From Nitrospira sp. (GTDB taxonomy: Bacteria; Nitrospirota; Nitrospiria; Nitrospirales; Nitrospiraceae): a stretch of DNA of 64,000 nucleotides. The notes under the pieces are model-generated. The model saw nothing but the letters and a program-made list of their open reading frames with translations. It searched no databases and was not told the origin of the DNA. The stretch spans positions 2,569,043-2,633,042 of the forward strand of contig CP092079.1 of the NCBI GenBank assembly GCA_022226955.1, given 5' to 3'. Shown one piece after another: positions 16,662-25,356 of this stretch. Within the stretch, counting starts at the first letter, position 1. Each line of letters begins with the position of its first letter. The position numbers and the translations under genes are program-made.

Positions 16662-17398
16662 TGCGAGGCTCCTGTACTGAGGCCCAGCGCCGCCGACAAG
16701 ATCGTGCCGGACAGCGCGCTGGCGAATGTGCTGGTAATGGTGTGGATGACGCGGAGTTCCTTGTCGAAGACGATTAATCCCAGAAGAATCATCATGCCGT
16801 AGGGCTCCAGCCGCGCGAGCGCGAGCGCCGGCGCCGGGGGCAGCAGACAGGTCAGGATGCGTCCGCCGTCGAGCGGCGGGATCGGGATCAAATTGAAGAG
16901 CGCCAGAAAGACGTTGATCATGACCGAATAGAGGGCCATGACGCTGATGGGCAGCAGGATCATAGTGGCCAGGCTTGAGGGCTCGCTATCGGCGTTGCCG
17001 GGTCGCTTGGCCAGCAGGGATGGGTCGAAGGCGAAGAGTCCCGCGACGATCAGCGCGCCGATGACCGCTAGCGCGAGGTTCATCCCCGGTCCTGCGGCGG
17101 CGACGAGGGCCATGTCGCGCCGCGGCTGCCGCATGTTGTTCGGGTTGACCGGAACCGGCTTGGCCCAGCCGAGGAGGAAGCTTCCCGGCAGCAGAAGGCA
17201 GAGCAGCGGCAGAATGATGGTGCCGAGCGGGTCGATGTGGGCCAGAGGATTGAGCGTCAGGCGGCCTTGCAACTTTGCCGTCGGATCGCCGCATTTGTCG
17301 GCGGCCCATCCGTGCGCATATTCATGCAGCACCATGGCGAAGAGGAGCGGGAGGCCCATATACGAAATCTTATGGAGAATCGGAGCGAGGGTGTCCAT
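16658..17398 (-). CDS. Site-2 protease family (M50) membrane metalloprotease
   Basis: A 246-aa polytopic membrane protein. The zinc-binding HEYAH is at residues 25-29, in the first transmembrane segment, and NLIPIPPLDGGRIL in a later segment carries the Asp ligand. The short form without a PDZ domain is the one widely found next to trpS in bacteria and usually annotated as a site-2 protease. Role unknown. ATGA overlap with trpS indicates coupling. An upstream LppC-like gene ends 13 bp from its start in the same direction. Confidence 0.92.
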   Translation of the reverse strand: MDTLAPILHKISYMGLPLLFAMVLHEYAHGWAADKCGDPTAKLQGRLTLNPLAHIDPLGTIILPLLCLLLPGSFLLGWAKPVPVNPNNMRQPRRDMALVAAAGPGMNLALAVIGALIVAGLFAFDPSLLAKRPGNADSEPSSLATMILLPISVMALYSVMINVFLALFNLIPIPPLDGGRILTCLLPPAPALALARLEPYGMMILLGLIVFDKELRVIHTITSTFASALSGTILSAALGLSTGASQ

Positions 17399-17410
17399 GC
17401 CATGATCCGG

Positions 17411-19369
17411 TTAGTCGAGTTGGACGAATTTTCCGTGTTTAACCTGGAGCAATGCAAGGGGGCGTTGGAGGGTGCCTTCAGGTCCGAATCCGGCCGGTCC
17501 CATCAATGTAGGAAGATCGTGTTGGGCGGTTAGGAGCTCACGAACGGCGTCTCCCGAGGTGGCTCCCCGTCGGATCGCTTCCAGCACCAGCCTGGCGGCA
17601 TCGTAGCCCTGCATGGTGAACAGGGTGGGAGTGCCTTGAAAACGCCTCTGGAAGCGCTGGACAAAATCCTGAACGGCGGTATTGGCGCTTTCCACGAAGA
17701 ACGCATCCACAAAGACGGCCCCATCCGCTGTGCGATCGGCTGTGCGCAGGAAGTCCGGCGAGTTCCATCCGTTGGTTCCCAGGAGCGGGGCTTTGATGTC
17801 GTGAAAGGCGAGCTGCGCCGCCAGCAGGCCGATTTCATTGGCGCGGCTGGGGATGAAGATCGCGTCGAACCCCGGTGTGTAGAGTACCCGCTTGTCGGTT
17901 TTGCTGAGAGGCTTTCCCGCCGGTCGCGAGGGATCGTAAGGCACTGCGAGGCCGTATTTCTTGAGGTCTTCGGCTTTGAGTTTTTTGATTTGCGAAGAGA
18001 AGTCCGAGTCGCCTTCTTTGAACGATTCCATGGCGATGATTTCGCCCTCATGCTGCCGGACTTCTTGCGCGAAGAGCCGCGCCTGCTCGCGGCCATAGGT
18101 GGTATCGGGATACAGAATGCAAAATCGACGGTAGCCTTGTTCGCCGGTGGCATAGCCGGCGATTCGCTTGGCTTGAAGGGCATAGGTCAGGGTGGTGCTG
18201 AACACGAAGCTTCCCAGCCGCCGGACGTTGGGGAATGTGGCGGCTGGAGTAATCAGCGGGACTTTGGCGTGTTCGGCCATCTCGGCCATGACCGGGAGAT
18301 TTTTTGAGAGCATCGGTCCGATGACGGCCAATGGGCGGTCCTCGTTCAGCAGCGTGGCGTGGTCTTCGAGGAACGACGGTTTATCCGACTCGTTGTCTTT
18401 CACGATCAGCCCGACAGGAGGCATCCCCGGCTGTTCGCGCGCGCGCTCGATTGCCAGCTGAATGCCTTCCAGCACTTCATTGGCGAACGGCGCGAGGCGC
18501 CCGGACAGCGGTAGGACTGTGGCGATGAAAAATTGGTTCGCCTTCAGTCTGGTCTTGAGCAGCGCCAGTGTCTCAGTTGCCTTTGGGATGTAGGGGTGCT
18601 CGGGAAACTGCGTGAGGAATTGTTGAATCTGGCGCTCGGCCAAGTGGTCTTCTCCACGGCCGGTATAGAGCTCGATCAAACGGATGGCGGCCAGGTCGCC
18701 GGGAAACGATTTCGGATAGAGGTCGTGCAGGCGCGTGAGCGCTTTCTTATCCAGCTTTTCGTTGATGAATTCGCGGATCTGCGCGCGCGTTTCCGCCAGG
18801 TGTTCTTCGGTGCCGGCGGCGCTTTCCTGAAGCAAGGCTTCGATGGCTCGGACATACTCTTTTTTCTGCACCAGAAATTCGGCGGTGAGTCTGAGCGCTT
18901 CGTGCTTCGTATCGTCGGCGGCCGTGCTGGTGCGCAGTTGCGTGAGCAGGGGGAGCGCTAAATCGATATTCCCCATGGCCGCGTGGGTGCGCGCCAGTAA
19001 AATCTTCCCGCGCTCGCCGACATCGGACGCGGGGAATTCAGTCTGCAGCTGGTTTAAGTATTTAATGGCTTCGGGGTATTCCCTCATGCCGTACAGAGCG
19101 GCTCCGAGCAACAGATAGGTGTCGTCCAAATGCTCCGGACGCGGGGAGGTTGCGAGAAACCGCCGAAGGACCGTGGCGGCGGACTCGGCCTCGCCTTTAT
19201 CGAGCAAGCGTTTGGCTTGAGACAGCACCGGGGGATCGGGCAGCGGCGCCTTGAATTCGATCGCCGTCGCTTGCTGAGGGTGGCCTGTCACTCCTGCCAG
19301 GCTCAATGCCAGAACGACGATCAAGCGGCGGCAGGCAAGCAGTCGTGCGTATGTGCGCGGAAGACCCAT
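17411..19369 (-). CDS. TPR / LppC-LpoA-like periplasmic binding protein
   Basis: A 652-aa exported protein. A signal peptide precedes a TPR-rich half (residues ~50-270, repeats such as DDTYLLLGAALYGMREYPEAIKYL). A C-terminal type-1 periplasmic-binding domain follows (FIATVLPLSGRLAPFANEVLEGIQLA, VIGPMLSKN, GTNGWNSPD, MQGYDAARL). This domain order is that of LppC/LpoA, the outer-membrane activator of penicillin-binding protein 1A, and of branched-chain amino-acid receptors. Start set at the ATG at 19369. A TTG 12 bases upstream is less likely. First gene of the trpS operon. Confidence 0.85.
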   Translation of the reverse strand: MGLPRTYARLLACRRLIVVLALSLAGVTGHPQQATAIEFKAPLPDPPVLSQAKRLLDKGEAESAATVLRRFLATSPRPEHLDDTYLLLGAALYGMREYPEAIKYLNQLQTEFPASDVGERGKILLARTHAAMGNIDLALPLLTQLRTSTAADDTKHEALRLTAEFLVQKKEYVRAIEALLQESAAGTEEHLAETRAQIREFINEKLDKKALTRLHDLYPKSFPGDLAAIRLIELYTGRGEDHLAERQIQQFLTQFPEHPYIPKATETLALLKTRLKANQFFIATVLPLSGRLAPFANEVLEGIQLAIERAREQPGMPPVGLIVKDNESDKPSFLEDHATLLNEDRPLAVIGPMLSKNLPVMAEMAEHAKVPLITPAATFPNVRRLGSFVFSTTLTYALQAKRIAGYATGEQGYRRFCILYPDTTYGREQARLFAQEVRQHEGEIIAMESFKEGDSDFSSQIKKLKAEDLKKYGLAVPYDPSRPAGKPLSKTDKRVLYTPGFDAIFIPSRANEIGLLAAQLAFHDIKAPLLGTNGWNSPDFLRTADRTADGAVFVDAFFVESANTAVQDFVQRFQRRFQGTPTLFTMQGYDAARLVLEAIRRGATSGDAVRELLTAQHDLPTLMGPAGFGPEGTLQRPLALLQVKHGKFVQLD

Positions 19370-19467
19370 TAGCGGCAGCAACAGAGATGCGGATGGTTAG
19401 TAGGCAACACATTGTGACTAGTATCGGAAAGGGTGCGGAAGTGTCAAGGAGAACTGCGGTTGGTTCG

Positions 19468-19496
19468 TTGAGTTCACCTGGTGAGTTGGCTATAGT
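19468..19496 (+). promoter_or_regulatory. Sigma-70 promoter of xerD
   Basis: TTGAGT at 19468-19473, a 17-base spacer, then TATAGT at 19491-19496. Placed 71 bases before the xerD ATG in the gap between divergent genes, with close consensus. Confidence 0.65.
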
Positions 19497-19567
19497 TTAT
19501 TGCTACGACAGGCCGCGGTGTGTGCGGTGCCGCCGGTTTCCTTGTCTCTCATCATCGACTTTCTCGT

Positions 19568-20497
19568 ATGGCGATATCGACCGATCAGATTCTCGATCCG
19601 CTGGCAGAACGATATCTAGGACATCTTCGCGTTGAAGGCGGGTTGTCGATCAACACGCTGGAAGCCTATCGGCGCGACTTGATCAAGTTGCAGGTCTTTC
19701 TTGCTCGCCATCGGGTAGCAATGGGGAAGGCGATTGCGCCGCAACAGCTCACCGAGTTTCTCGCATCGCTGAAAGAGCATCGTCTGTCTTCGGCGTCGAT
19801 GGCGCGCACGCTGTCGTCGTTGCGCGGCTGGTTTCGATTCCTTGTGCGCGAAGGGTTGCTGCCTGCCAGCCCGATGCAGGATCTATCGGTGGCTCGACGG
19901 ACCGTGCGGCTGCCCAAAACGCTGACGATGGCAGAGGTCACGGCTCTCCTAGATTTGCCGCCGTTGCCAGCATTGGAGGATCGGCGCGATCGCACGATGC
20001 TGGAGTTGATGTATGCGTCGGGATTGCGGGTGTCGGAGCTGGTTTCGGTGGAACTGGTCCGTCTCGATCTCGGGGCGGGTTGTCTGCGGATTCTCGGAAA
20101 GGGCTCAAAGGAGAGGCTTGTGCCGATCGGCGAAGTTGCGAGAGAAGCCTTAGCGCACTATATCGAGCAGGTTCGTCCCGCCATTTTGAATCGGCGGGTT
20201 TCGCGAGCGCTGTTTGTTTCTCGGCGCGGAGGCCCGTTAACCAGGCAGGCCTTTTGGAAAATTGTCAGCCTGCGCGCGCAGCGCGCGGGTATTGCCAAGC
20301 CGATTTCTCCGCACATGTTGCGGCATTCATTCGCCACGCATTTACTTGAAGGCGGCGCCGATTTGCGCGCGGTGCAGGCAATGCTGGGCCATGCGGATAT
20401 TGCCACGACGCAAATCTACACCCATGTTGAACGGGGCCGGCTAAAACAGGTGCATCGTCAATTTTTTCCCAGGCAAGCGCGAAGTCTTAAGAAATAA
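19568..20497 (+). CDS. xerD: Tyrosine recombinase XerD
   Basis: A 309-aa site-specific recombinase that, with XerC, resolves chromosome dimers at dif. It has an N-terminal SAM-like core-binding domain (residues 10-95) and a C-terminal catalytic domain with the full RKHRHY set: Arg in SGLRVSELV (about 154), Lys in GKGSKERL, HMLRHSFATHLLEGG (His 249, Arg 252), GHADIATTQIYTHV (His 275, Tyr 284). Start at the ATG at 19568. The longer frame from 19520 lacks support. Intact and housekeeping-like, not phage-associated. Confidence 0.92.
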   Translation: MAISTDQILDPLAERYLGHLRVEGGLSINTLEAYRRDLIKLQVFLARHRVAMGKAIAPQQLTEFLASLKEHRLSSASMARTLSSLRGWFRFLVREGLLPASPMQDLSVARRTVRLPKTLTMAEVTALLDLPPLPALEDRRDRTMLELMYASGLRVSELVSVELVRLDLGAGCLRILGKGSKERLVPIGEVAREALAHYIEQVRPAILNRRVSRALFVSRRGGPLTRQAFWKIVSLRAQRAGIAKPISPHMLRHSFATHLLEGGADLRAVQAMLGHADIATTQIYTHVERGRLKQVHRQFFPRQARSLKK

Positions 20498-20577
20498 GGA
20501 CTTTGCCGCTCCCGAGTTGTGGCGAATAAGGTGATTGCAAGAGGTCAAGAAAACTGCAAGAAGAGTGCGAGAATCGG

Positions 20578-20606
20578 TTGACAAGGCCGGATGGACTTGA
20601 TAGCAT
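20578..20606 (+). promoter_or_regulatory. Sigma-70 promoter of the tRNA-Val/tRNA-Asp unit
   Basis: Perfect TTGACA (20578-20583), 17-base spacer, TAGCAT (20601-20606), with transcription expected about 17 bases before tRNA-Val. Fits a strong stable-RNA promoter. Confidence 0.75.
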
Positions 20607-20629
20607 CCGCCCACGTTGCTAAGAAAAAC

Positions 20630-20705
20630 GGGCGGATAGCTCAGTTGGTAGAGCGCCACCTTTACACGGTGGATGTCGCAGGTTCGATCCCTGTTCCGCC
20701 TACCA
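20630..20705 (+). tRNA. tRNA-Val (anticodon TAC)
   Basis: A 76-nt cloverleaf with acceptor GGGCGGA/TCCGCCT, a standard D arm, the anticodon stem CCACC/GGTGG with loop TTTACAC (anticodon TAC, reads GTA-type valine codons), T arm GGTTCGATCC, and an encoded CCA at 20703-20705. Preceded by a strong promoter and followed after ~130 bp by tRNA-Asp. Confidence 0.97.
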
Positions 20706-20834
20706 GAGGTAAGCCGGTGCGGTAGAGGCCGGTTGAAAAAGGAAGAGAGCATTATTTCTGATTTCGGGACTTGAGCGGCTGCCCTGTCAATCGTCTTGTC
20801 GTTCCGATCCATCCGCCGCATAGAAGAATCGCGA

Positions 20835-20911
20835 GGGGCCGTCGTTCAGCTGGTTAGGACGCCAGATTGTCAATCTGGAGGTCGCGGGTTCAAATCCCGT
20901 CGGCCCCGCCA
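20835..20911 (+). tRNA. tRNA-Asp (anticodon GTC)
   Basis: A 77-nt cloverleaf with acceptor GGGGCCG/CGGCCCC, anticodon stem CCAGA/TCTGG with loop TTGTCAA (anticodon GTC), T arm GGGTTCAAATCCC, discriminator G and encoded CCA (20909-20911). Same strand as tRNA-Val, likely co-transcribed. The tol genes follow 75 bp later. Confidence 0.97.
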
Positions 20912-20985
20912 TTTTTCTTCAGAGTCGAGTACACTCCATTGCACTACGGTGTGTCATGAATAGAGGAGGGAGACGCTAGCGTCCT

Positions 20986-21681
20986 ATGTTCCAGTCAGGT
21001 CCCATGGCTCTCATTGGATCACTGGGCGTGGTGTCGAAAGTCGTTCTCTTTCTTCTCCTCCTGCTGTCAGTCGTCTCCTGGGCCGTAATTCTCCTCAAGT
21101 TGAAAATCTTCAAATCCGCCGACGCAGAAGATCGGCGGTTTATGACTGTTCTCTTAAAGGCCAAGGATGTCGATGAAGTGATGCGGCATGCCCAGCGTTC
21201 GACCGGCAGCCCCTGCGCCAAGGTTTTCCATGGCGTGGTGGACCGCGTGGGGATGGGGCGCGATTTTCAGGACGGCGGTGGCGTGCTTTCCGTAGACCGG
21301 CACGTTATGGAGCGCACCGCGCAGCATATCGCGCAGGGGCAGCTCTCGCATCTGGAGTCGTATCTGCCCTTTCTCGCGACGACGGGCAATATCAGCCCGT
21401 TTATCGGGTTGCTGGGGACCGTGATGGGGATCATCGATTCGTTCAGAGAAATCGGTTCGCAGGGAACGGCTAGTATCGCCGCGGTGGCGCCAGGCGTGTC
21501 CGAAGCCCTCGTGGCAACGGCGGCAGGACTTTTTACGGCGATTCCTGCGGTGATGGCCTACAACTACTTCTTGTCCCGCATTCGCGACACAGCGTTCCGC
21601 ATGGATACGGTGACGGTTGAGCTGCTGACGCTGATGGCGCCAAAGACTGCGTCGGCCCCTTCTGTAGGGACCAAGGGATGA
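20986..21681 (+). CDS. tolQ: TolQ/ExbB proton-channel protein
   Basis: A 231-aa inner-membrane protein of the MotA/TolQ/ExbB family, the stator that uses proton-motive force to power the Tol-Pal complex. An N-terminal membrane segment (GVVSKVVLFLLLLLSVVSWA) is followed by a cytoplasmic loop, then two membrane segments containing YLPFLATTGNISPFIGLLGT and VATAAGLFTAIPAVMAYN, the family signature. It overlaps tolR by 4 bases. Position at the head of tolR-tolA-tolB-pal fixes it as TolQ rather than ExbB. Confidence 0.93.
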   Translation: MFQSGPMALIGSLGVVSKVVLFLLLLLSVVSWAVILLKLKIFKSADAEDRRFMTVLLKAKDVDEVMRHAQRSTGSPCAKVFHGVVDRVGMGRDFQDGGGVLSVDRHVMERTAQHIAQGQLSHLESYLPFLATTGNISPFIGLLGTVMGIIDSFREIGSQGTASIAAVAPGVSEALVATAAGLFTAIPAVMAYNYFLSRIRDTAFRMDTVTVELLTLMAPKTASAPSVGTKG

Positions 21682-22121
21682 TTCTCGAAACGCGTCAGCG
21701 CCGGTTCATGGCGGAGATCAATATTATCCCACTGGTCGATGTCGTGCTGGTGTTGCTGGTCATTTTTATGGTGACTGCGCCGATGCTGTACCGTGGCATG
21801 GATATCAAGTTGCCGGTGTCTGCGTCGAACACGATCAAGCCGGAGATTCGCGCGGTGCTGACGATTGAGAAGGATCAACGCTTATATCTCGATAAGGACC
21901 AGGTCAGCGCGATTCAATTGGAGCGCAAGCTGAAGCTTTTGAAGGAAGAACATGCCGATGTGTCGGTCTATCTCAGGGCCGATCGCGAGGTGCCGTATGG
22001 CGTGGTGATTCAGGTGATGGATGGGGTGAAGAAGGCCGGGATTGAAAAGCTGGGGATGGTGACTGACCCTACCGGGCCTGAACGGGTGGCGGACCTGGCG
22101 ATTCCTGGTCGAACGAAATAG
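21678..22121 (+). CDS. tolR: TolR/ExbD protein
   Basis: A 147-aa inner-membrane protein with one N-terminal transmembrane helix. INIIPLVDVVLVLLVIFMV carries the conserved membrane Asp that senses the proton flow. The periplasmic domain ends in the YGVVIQVMDGVKKAGIEKLG segment typical of ExbD/TolR. The ATG overlaps the end of tolQ and the tolA-like gene begins 9 bp later. Confidence 0.93.
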   Translation: MILETRQRRFMAEINIIPLVDVVLVLLVIFMVTAPMLYRGMDIKLPVSASNTIKPEIRAVLTIEKDQRLYLDKDQVSAIQLERKLKLLKEEHADVSVYLRADREVPYGVVIQVMDGVKKAGIEKLGMVTDPTGPERVADLAIPGRTK

Positions 22122-22129
22122 GACATCGG

Positions 22130-23203
22130 TTGGCCATGGTACAGGTTGCAGCGCACTCCAGGGCTTGGCTGGACGAGAGACTGCAGGGCCAGTTGACCCA
22201 CCGCTTAAAGCGCGCGATGGTGTGGTCCGTAGCGCTTCACCTGGGCGTCTTTATTCTCGTCACCTGGGTGCGGTTACCGCAGCAGGGTGAGCGGCCGCTG
22301 GCATCCATCGAAATATCGCTGGCCAGTCTGCCGACCCCTCCGGTCAAGGCGGCTGAACCTGTCAAAACGGTCGAGCCGGTGAAAGTGCCGGCGAAACCGG
22401 TTGAACCAGTGAAGACGCCGGTGAAGCAGGTGGCGACTCCCGTGCCGGCGCCTCCGGTGAAGGAGGCTCCAGTGGCGCCGCCCGTTGTGCAGCGGGAAGC
22501 TGTGGCTCCTTCCAAGGCCGCGCAAAATCCGATGCACGATTTGTTGAAGGATCTTGAGTTGCCTCCCGACGCCCCGAAGTTTGGCGATTACAGTCCGGCC
22601 GACAAGCCGAAAAAAGTTCAGGAGCCTGCGGTTGCAAATGTGCCTAAGCTCAAATTGCCGGATGTTCCGGTGATTTCCGAAGCAAAGCCCGTGGCTAAAA
22701 AGCCAGCGGAAACGAAGTCCCGGCCGTCTCTGACCGAGGATCTCAACCGGGAGCTGGACGAAGAGCTCAATAAGATTAAAAGACTGGAGCTGCCGAAAGA
22801 GTCCAAGCCGGCTCCTGCGGAATCTCAGCCCGCGCCGACTCCGCAGCTCGAGACGAGGGCGCCGAGTGTGAAAGCGGTAGACACGGCATTGAAAGTTCCT
22901 GGGATGGCTCCGGGATCCAATGCTTATTTGGCGCAAGTGCGCCGCAAGATCAGCAGCATGTGGACGGCGCCTCCGGTCGATGTGACGGCGCAAGTATATA
23001 GTGTTGTGGTGAAGTTTCGATTGCATCGAGATGGGAGTGTGAGCGGCGTGGCGGTCGAGCAGTCGTCTGGGAATGAGTATTTCGATTTGGCTGGGAAACG
23101 GGCGGTGGTAACGGCCCATCCTCTGCCGGTATTTCCCGCGGATCTCACCGAATCCTACTTCGATGCGCATTTCACTTTTACAGTCGGCGAGCAAAACGGG
23201 TAA
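22130..23203 (+). CDS. tolA: TolA-like TonB-family energy transducer
   Basis: A 357-aa protein with one membrane helix near the N-terminus (MVWSVALHLGVFILVTWVRL). A very long Pro/Lys/Val-rich spacer follows, then a C-terminal TonB/TolA domain (RKISSMWTAPPV, VVVKFRLHRDGSVSGVAVEQSSGNEYFDLAGKRAV). It spans the periplasm to couple TolQR motion to TolB-Pal. TTG at 22130 is possible, but an ATG two codons later (22136) serves equally well. Assigned TolA by position between tolR and tolB. Confidence 0.85.
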   Translation: MAMVQVAAHSRAWLDERLQGQLTHRLKRAMVWSVALHLGVFILVTWVRLPQQGERPLASIEISLASLPTPPVKAAEPVKTVEPVKVPAKPVEPVKTPVKQVATPVPAPPVKEAPVAPPVVQREAVAPSKAAQNPMHDLLKDLELPPDAPKFGDYSPADKPKKVQEPAVANVPKLKLPDVPVISEAKPVAKKPAETKSRPSLTEDLNRELDEELNKIKRLELPKESKPAPAESQPAPTPQLETRAPSVKAVDTALKVPGMAPGSNAYLAQVRRKISSMWTAPPVDVTAQVYSVVVKFRLHRDGSVSGVAVEQSSGNEYFDLAGKRAVVTAHPLPVFPADLTESYFDAHFTFTVGEQNG

Positions 23204-23206
23204 CCC

Positions 23207-24529
23207 ATGACATTCAGAACGTGGTGCCTAGTGGGCTGTGTGGGGCTGATCGGGCTTGTCGGGATCATCGAGTCCGGTGCGACCGATGTGTTTCTCGAAG
23301 CGACCAGGCCCGATTTTCAAAAGATCCCTCTGGGCGTGATCGGAATTCAGAATACGAATGGCCCGGAGTGGCTGGGAGGGCGGCTTGAAGAGGTGTTGAA
23401 GGCCGACATCAGGCGGTCGCTCGTCTTCTCGCTGGTGGATCTTCCCAGTATCGGGATCAAAGTGCGCGATGTAGGCACCGGCCCACACCCGGCGTTCAAG
23501 CAGGCGAAGGAAAATGGGGTGTCGGTGTTGGTGTGGGGAAAGGCCGGCGCGAAAGATGGCAGCAAGGACGCCGATGTGAGCATGGACGGATTCGTCTATG
23601 ACGGCGAATCGGATGAAATTGTCGGGGGAAAGCGTTATGTCGGATCGTCCTCAGTTGTGCGCCTGATGGCACATCGATTTGCAGACGAGTTAGTGTTTCG
23701 GTATACCGGCGAGCCAGGCATTGCCCGCACGAAAATTGCTTATGTGTCTGAGCAGGGGTCGGCGCGGGAGCTGTTCGTGATGGACTACGATGGGTATGAG
23801 CCGCGCCAGCTGACATCGGACGGTTTTTTGAATCTGATGCCGCGCTGGTCGCCGGATCGCCGGTTTCTGGTGTTTACGGCCTATCGCAATCGCAACACGC
23901 AGGATATCGATATGATCGAATTAGCCACCGGAAAGCGGTGGACGATTGTATCGCTGCCGGGGTTGAACATTACGCCGGCCTTGTCGCCCGATGGGAATTT
24001 TTTGGCATTTGCGTCGAGCCATGAGGGCAATTCAGAGCTCTATAAGCTTGATACCAGAACTAAGGCTATGCAGCGCATGACGACGCATGCATCCGGAGAT
24101 CTCTCGCCGTCTTGGGCTCCGTCTGGGCGGGAACTGGCGTTTGCGTCCGATCGGAGCGGGGGGCCTCAGATATTTCTCATGAGCGCCGATGGCACGAATG
24201 TGCGCCGTCTCACGTTTGAGGGGGACTACAATGCGGCGCCGACCTGGTCACCCAGAGGAAACTGGATTGCGTATGTGTGCCGGACGCCCAAGAAAGAGTA
24301 TAAGTTGTGCCTCATCACGCCGGACGGGCAGAAGCGGGTGCAGCTTACGGCGGGGCCTGGGGTGGAAGATTCGCCGTCCTGGTCTCCGGACGGCAGGCAT
24401 CTGGTCTTCAGTTCGACGATCGACGGGAAGAGCCAGATTTATATGATTAACGCAGACGGAAAAGATTTGGAACGGATCACGTTTACAGGCACGCACAATA
24501 GCGCGCCGGCCTGGTCGCCGGCGTCGTAA
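23207..24529 (+). CDS. tolB: Tol-Pal system beta-propeller protein TolB
   Basis: A 440-aa periplasmic protein. An N-terminal hydrophobic signal-like segment precedes the TolB N-terminal domain (DFQKIPLGVIGIQN...). Repeated propeller blades follow with the motifs PRWSPDRRFLVFTAYR, PALSPDGNFLAFASSHEGN, PSWAPSGRELAFASDRSG and PTWSPRGNWIAYV. It bridges TolA and Pal in maintaining the outer membrane during division. It lies 3 bp after tolA and is complete. Confidence 0.95.
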   Translation: MTFRTWCLVGCVGLIGLVGIIESGATDVFLEATRPDFQKIPLGVIGIQNTNGPEWLGGRLEEVLKADIRRSLVFSLVDLPSIGIKVRDVGTGPHPAFKQAKENGVSVLVWGKAGAKDGSKDADVSMDGFVYDGESDEIVGGKRYVGSSSVVRLMAHRFADELVFRYTGEPGIARTKIAYVSEQGSARELFVMDYDGYEPRQLTSDGFLNLMPRWSPDRRFLVFTAYRNRNTQDIDMIELATGKRWTIVSLPGLNITPALSPDGNFLAFASSHEGNSELYKLDTRTKAMQRMTTHASGDLSPSWAPSGRELAFASDRSGGPQIFLMSADGTNVRRLTFEGDYNAAPTWSPRGNWIAYVCRTPKKEYKLCLITPDGQKRVQLTAGPGVEDSPSWSPDGRHLVFSSTIDGKSQIYMINADGKDLERITFTGTHNSAPAWSPAS

Positions 24530-24615
24530 TTCACTGGGTCGAACACACGATCACACATTAGACGATGTTTTGCCGGATAGGCCGGAAGATGTCTCTAGCA
24601 GAAGGAGCGAATCTT

Positions 24616-25350
24616 ATGAGCGCGACGTTGTCACAATGGTCAATTCCGATGCTGGCCGGGCTGTTGCTGGTCACGATGCCGGGCTGTTCGAAGAAGTCCG
24701 TGCAATCAGGCGGAGACACTCAGTCTTCACAGGCGGGCATGGCCAAGGGAACTCCCGGCGCCGGTGGGTCCGGCGAATTGTCTGGACCGCTCGGATCTGC
24801 CGGGTCAGCCGGATCGGCTGATGGCGGAGTCAGCTCCAATTTCCCCGATACTTCGTTGGCGGGCCGCGATGGATCGGGCGGGTTGCGTGGGCTCGACAAG
24901 AATCCCGGCGAGGAGCGTGTGAACGGCGGGACGATGATGGCGAAGCTTGATCCTTCCCAGAGCGGCCGTCAGATGGATGAAATGCGGTCCGAGCAAGCTG
25001 CCGCCGATGCGGCCGGTTTGCGGGATGTGTTCTTCGGGTACGATAGCTTTGCGATTTCGGAAGAGGGCCGCCTGGCGCTCTCCCGCGATGCCGAGTGGAT
25101 CAAGGCGAACCCGGGATCTCAGTTGAAGATCGAAGGGCATTGCGACGAGCGCGGCACGTCAGCCTATAACCTGGTGCTGGGTGAAAAGCGCGCGAAGTCT
25201 GCCCGGAATTATTTGGTCGAACTCGGCGTGAGCGCCAATCGTTTGGGCGTGGTGTCGTACGGGAAAGAGCGGCCGTTTTGCAAAGACCATAGCGAAGCCT
25301 GCTATGCGCAGAATCGCCGCGGCCATGTGGTCGTGAAGTCAGGAAAGTAG
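24616..25350 (+). CDS. pal: Peptidoglycan-associated lipoprotein Pal
   Basis: A 244-aa outer-membrane lipoprotein. The ATG at 24616 follows an AAGGAG Shine-Dalgarno. Signal peptide and lipobox LVTMPGC give the acylated Cys. A Gly/Ser-rich linker is followed by the C-terminal OmpA-like peptidoglycan-binding domain (VFFGYDSFAISEEGR, IEGHCDERGTSAYNLVLGEKRA). Frame continuation to 24565 has no support. Completes the core Tol-Pal operon. Confidence 0.93.
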   Translation: MSATLSQWSIPMLAGLLLVTMPGCSKKSVQSGGDTQSSQAGMAKGTPGAGGSGELSGPLGSAGSAGSADGGVSSNFPDTSLAGRDGSGGLRGLDKNPGEERVNGGTMMAKLDPSQSGRQMDEMRSEQAAADAAGLRDVFFGYDSFAISEEGRLALSRDAEWIKANPGSQLKIEGHCDERGTSAYNLVLGEKRAKSARNYLVELGVSANRLGVVSYGKERPFCKDHSEACYAQNRRGHVVVKSGK

Positions 25351-25356
25351 CCTCGA

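Noticed and set aside
20441-20821. 126-codon frame on the minus strand
   Set aside because: Crosses the tRNA-Val gene and the xerD end, so it cannot be a gene.
22274-23194. 306-codon frame on the minus strand
   Set aside because: Antisense to the tolA-like gene. His/Arg-rich product without structure.
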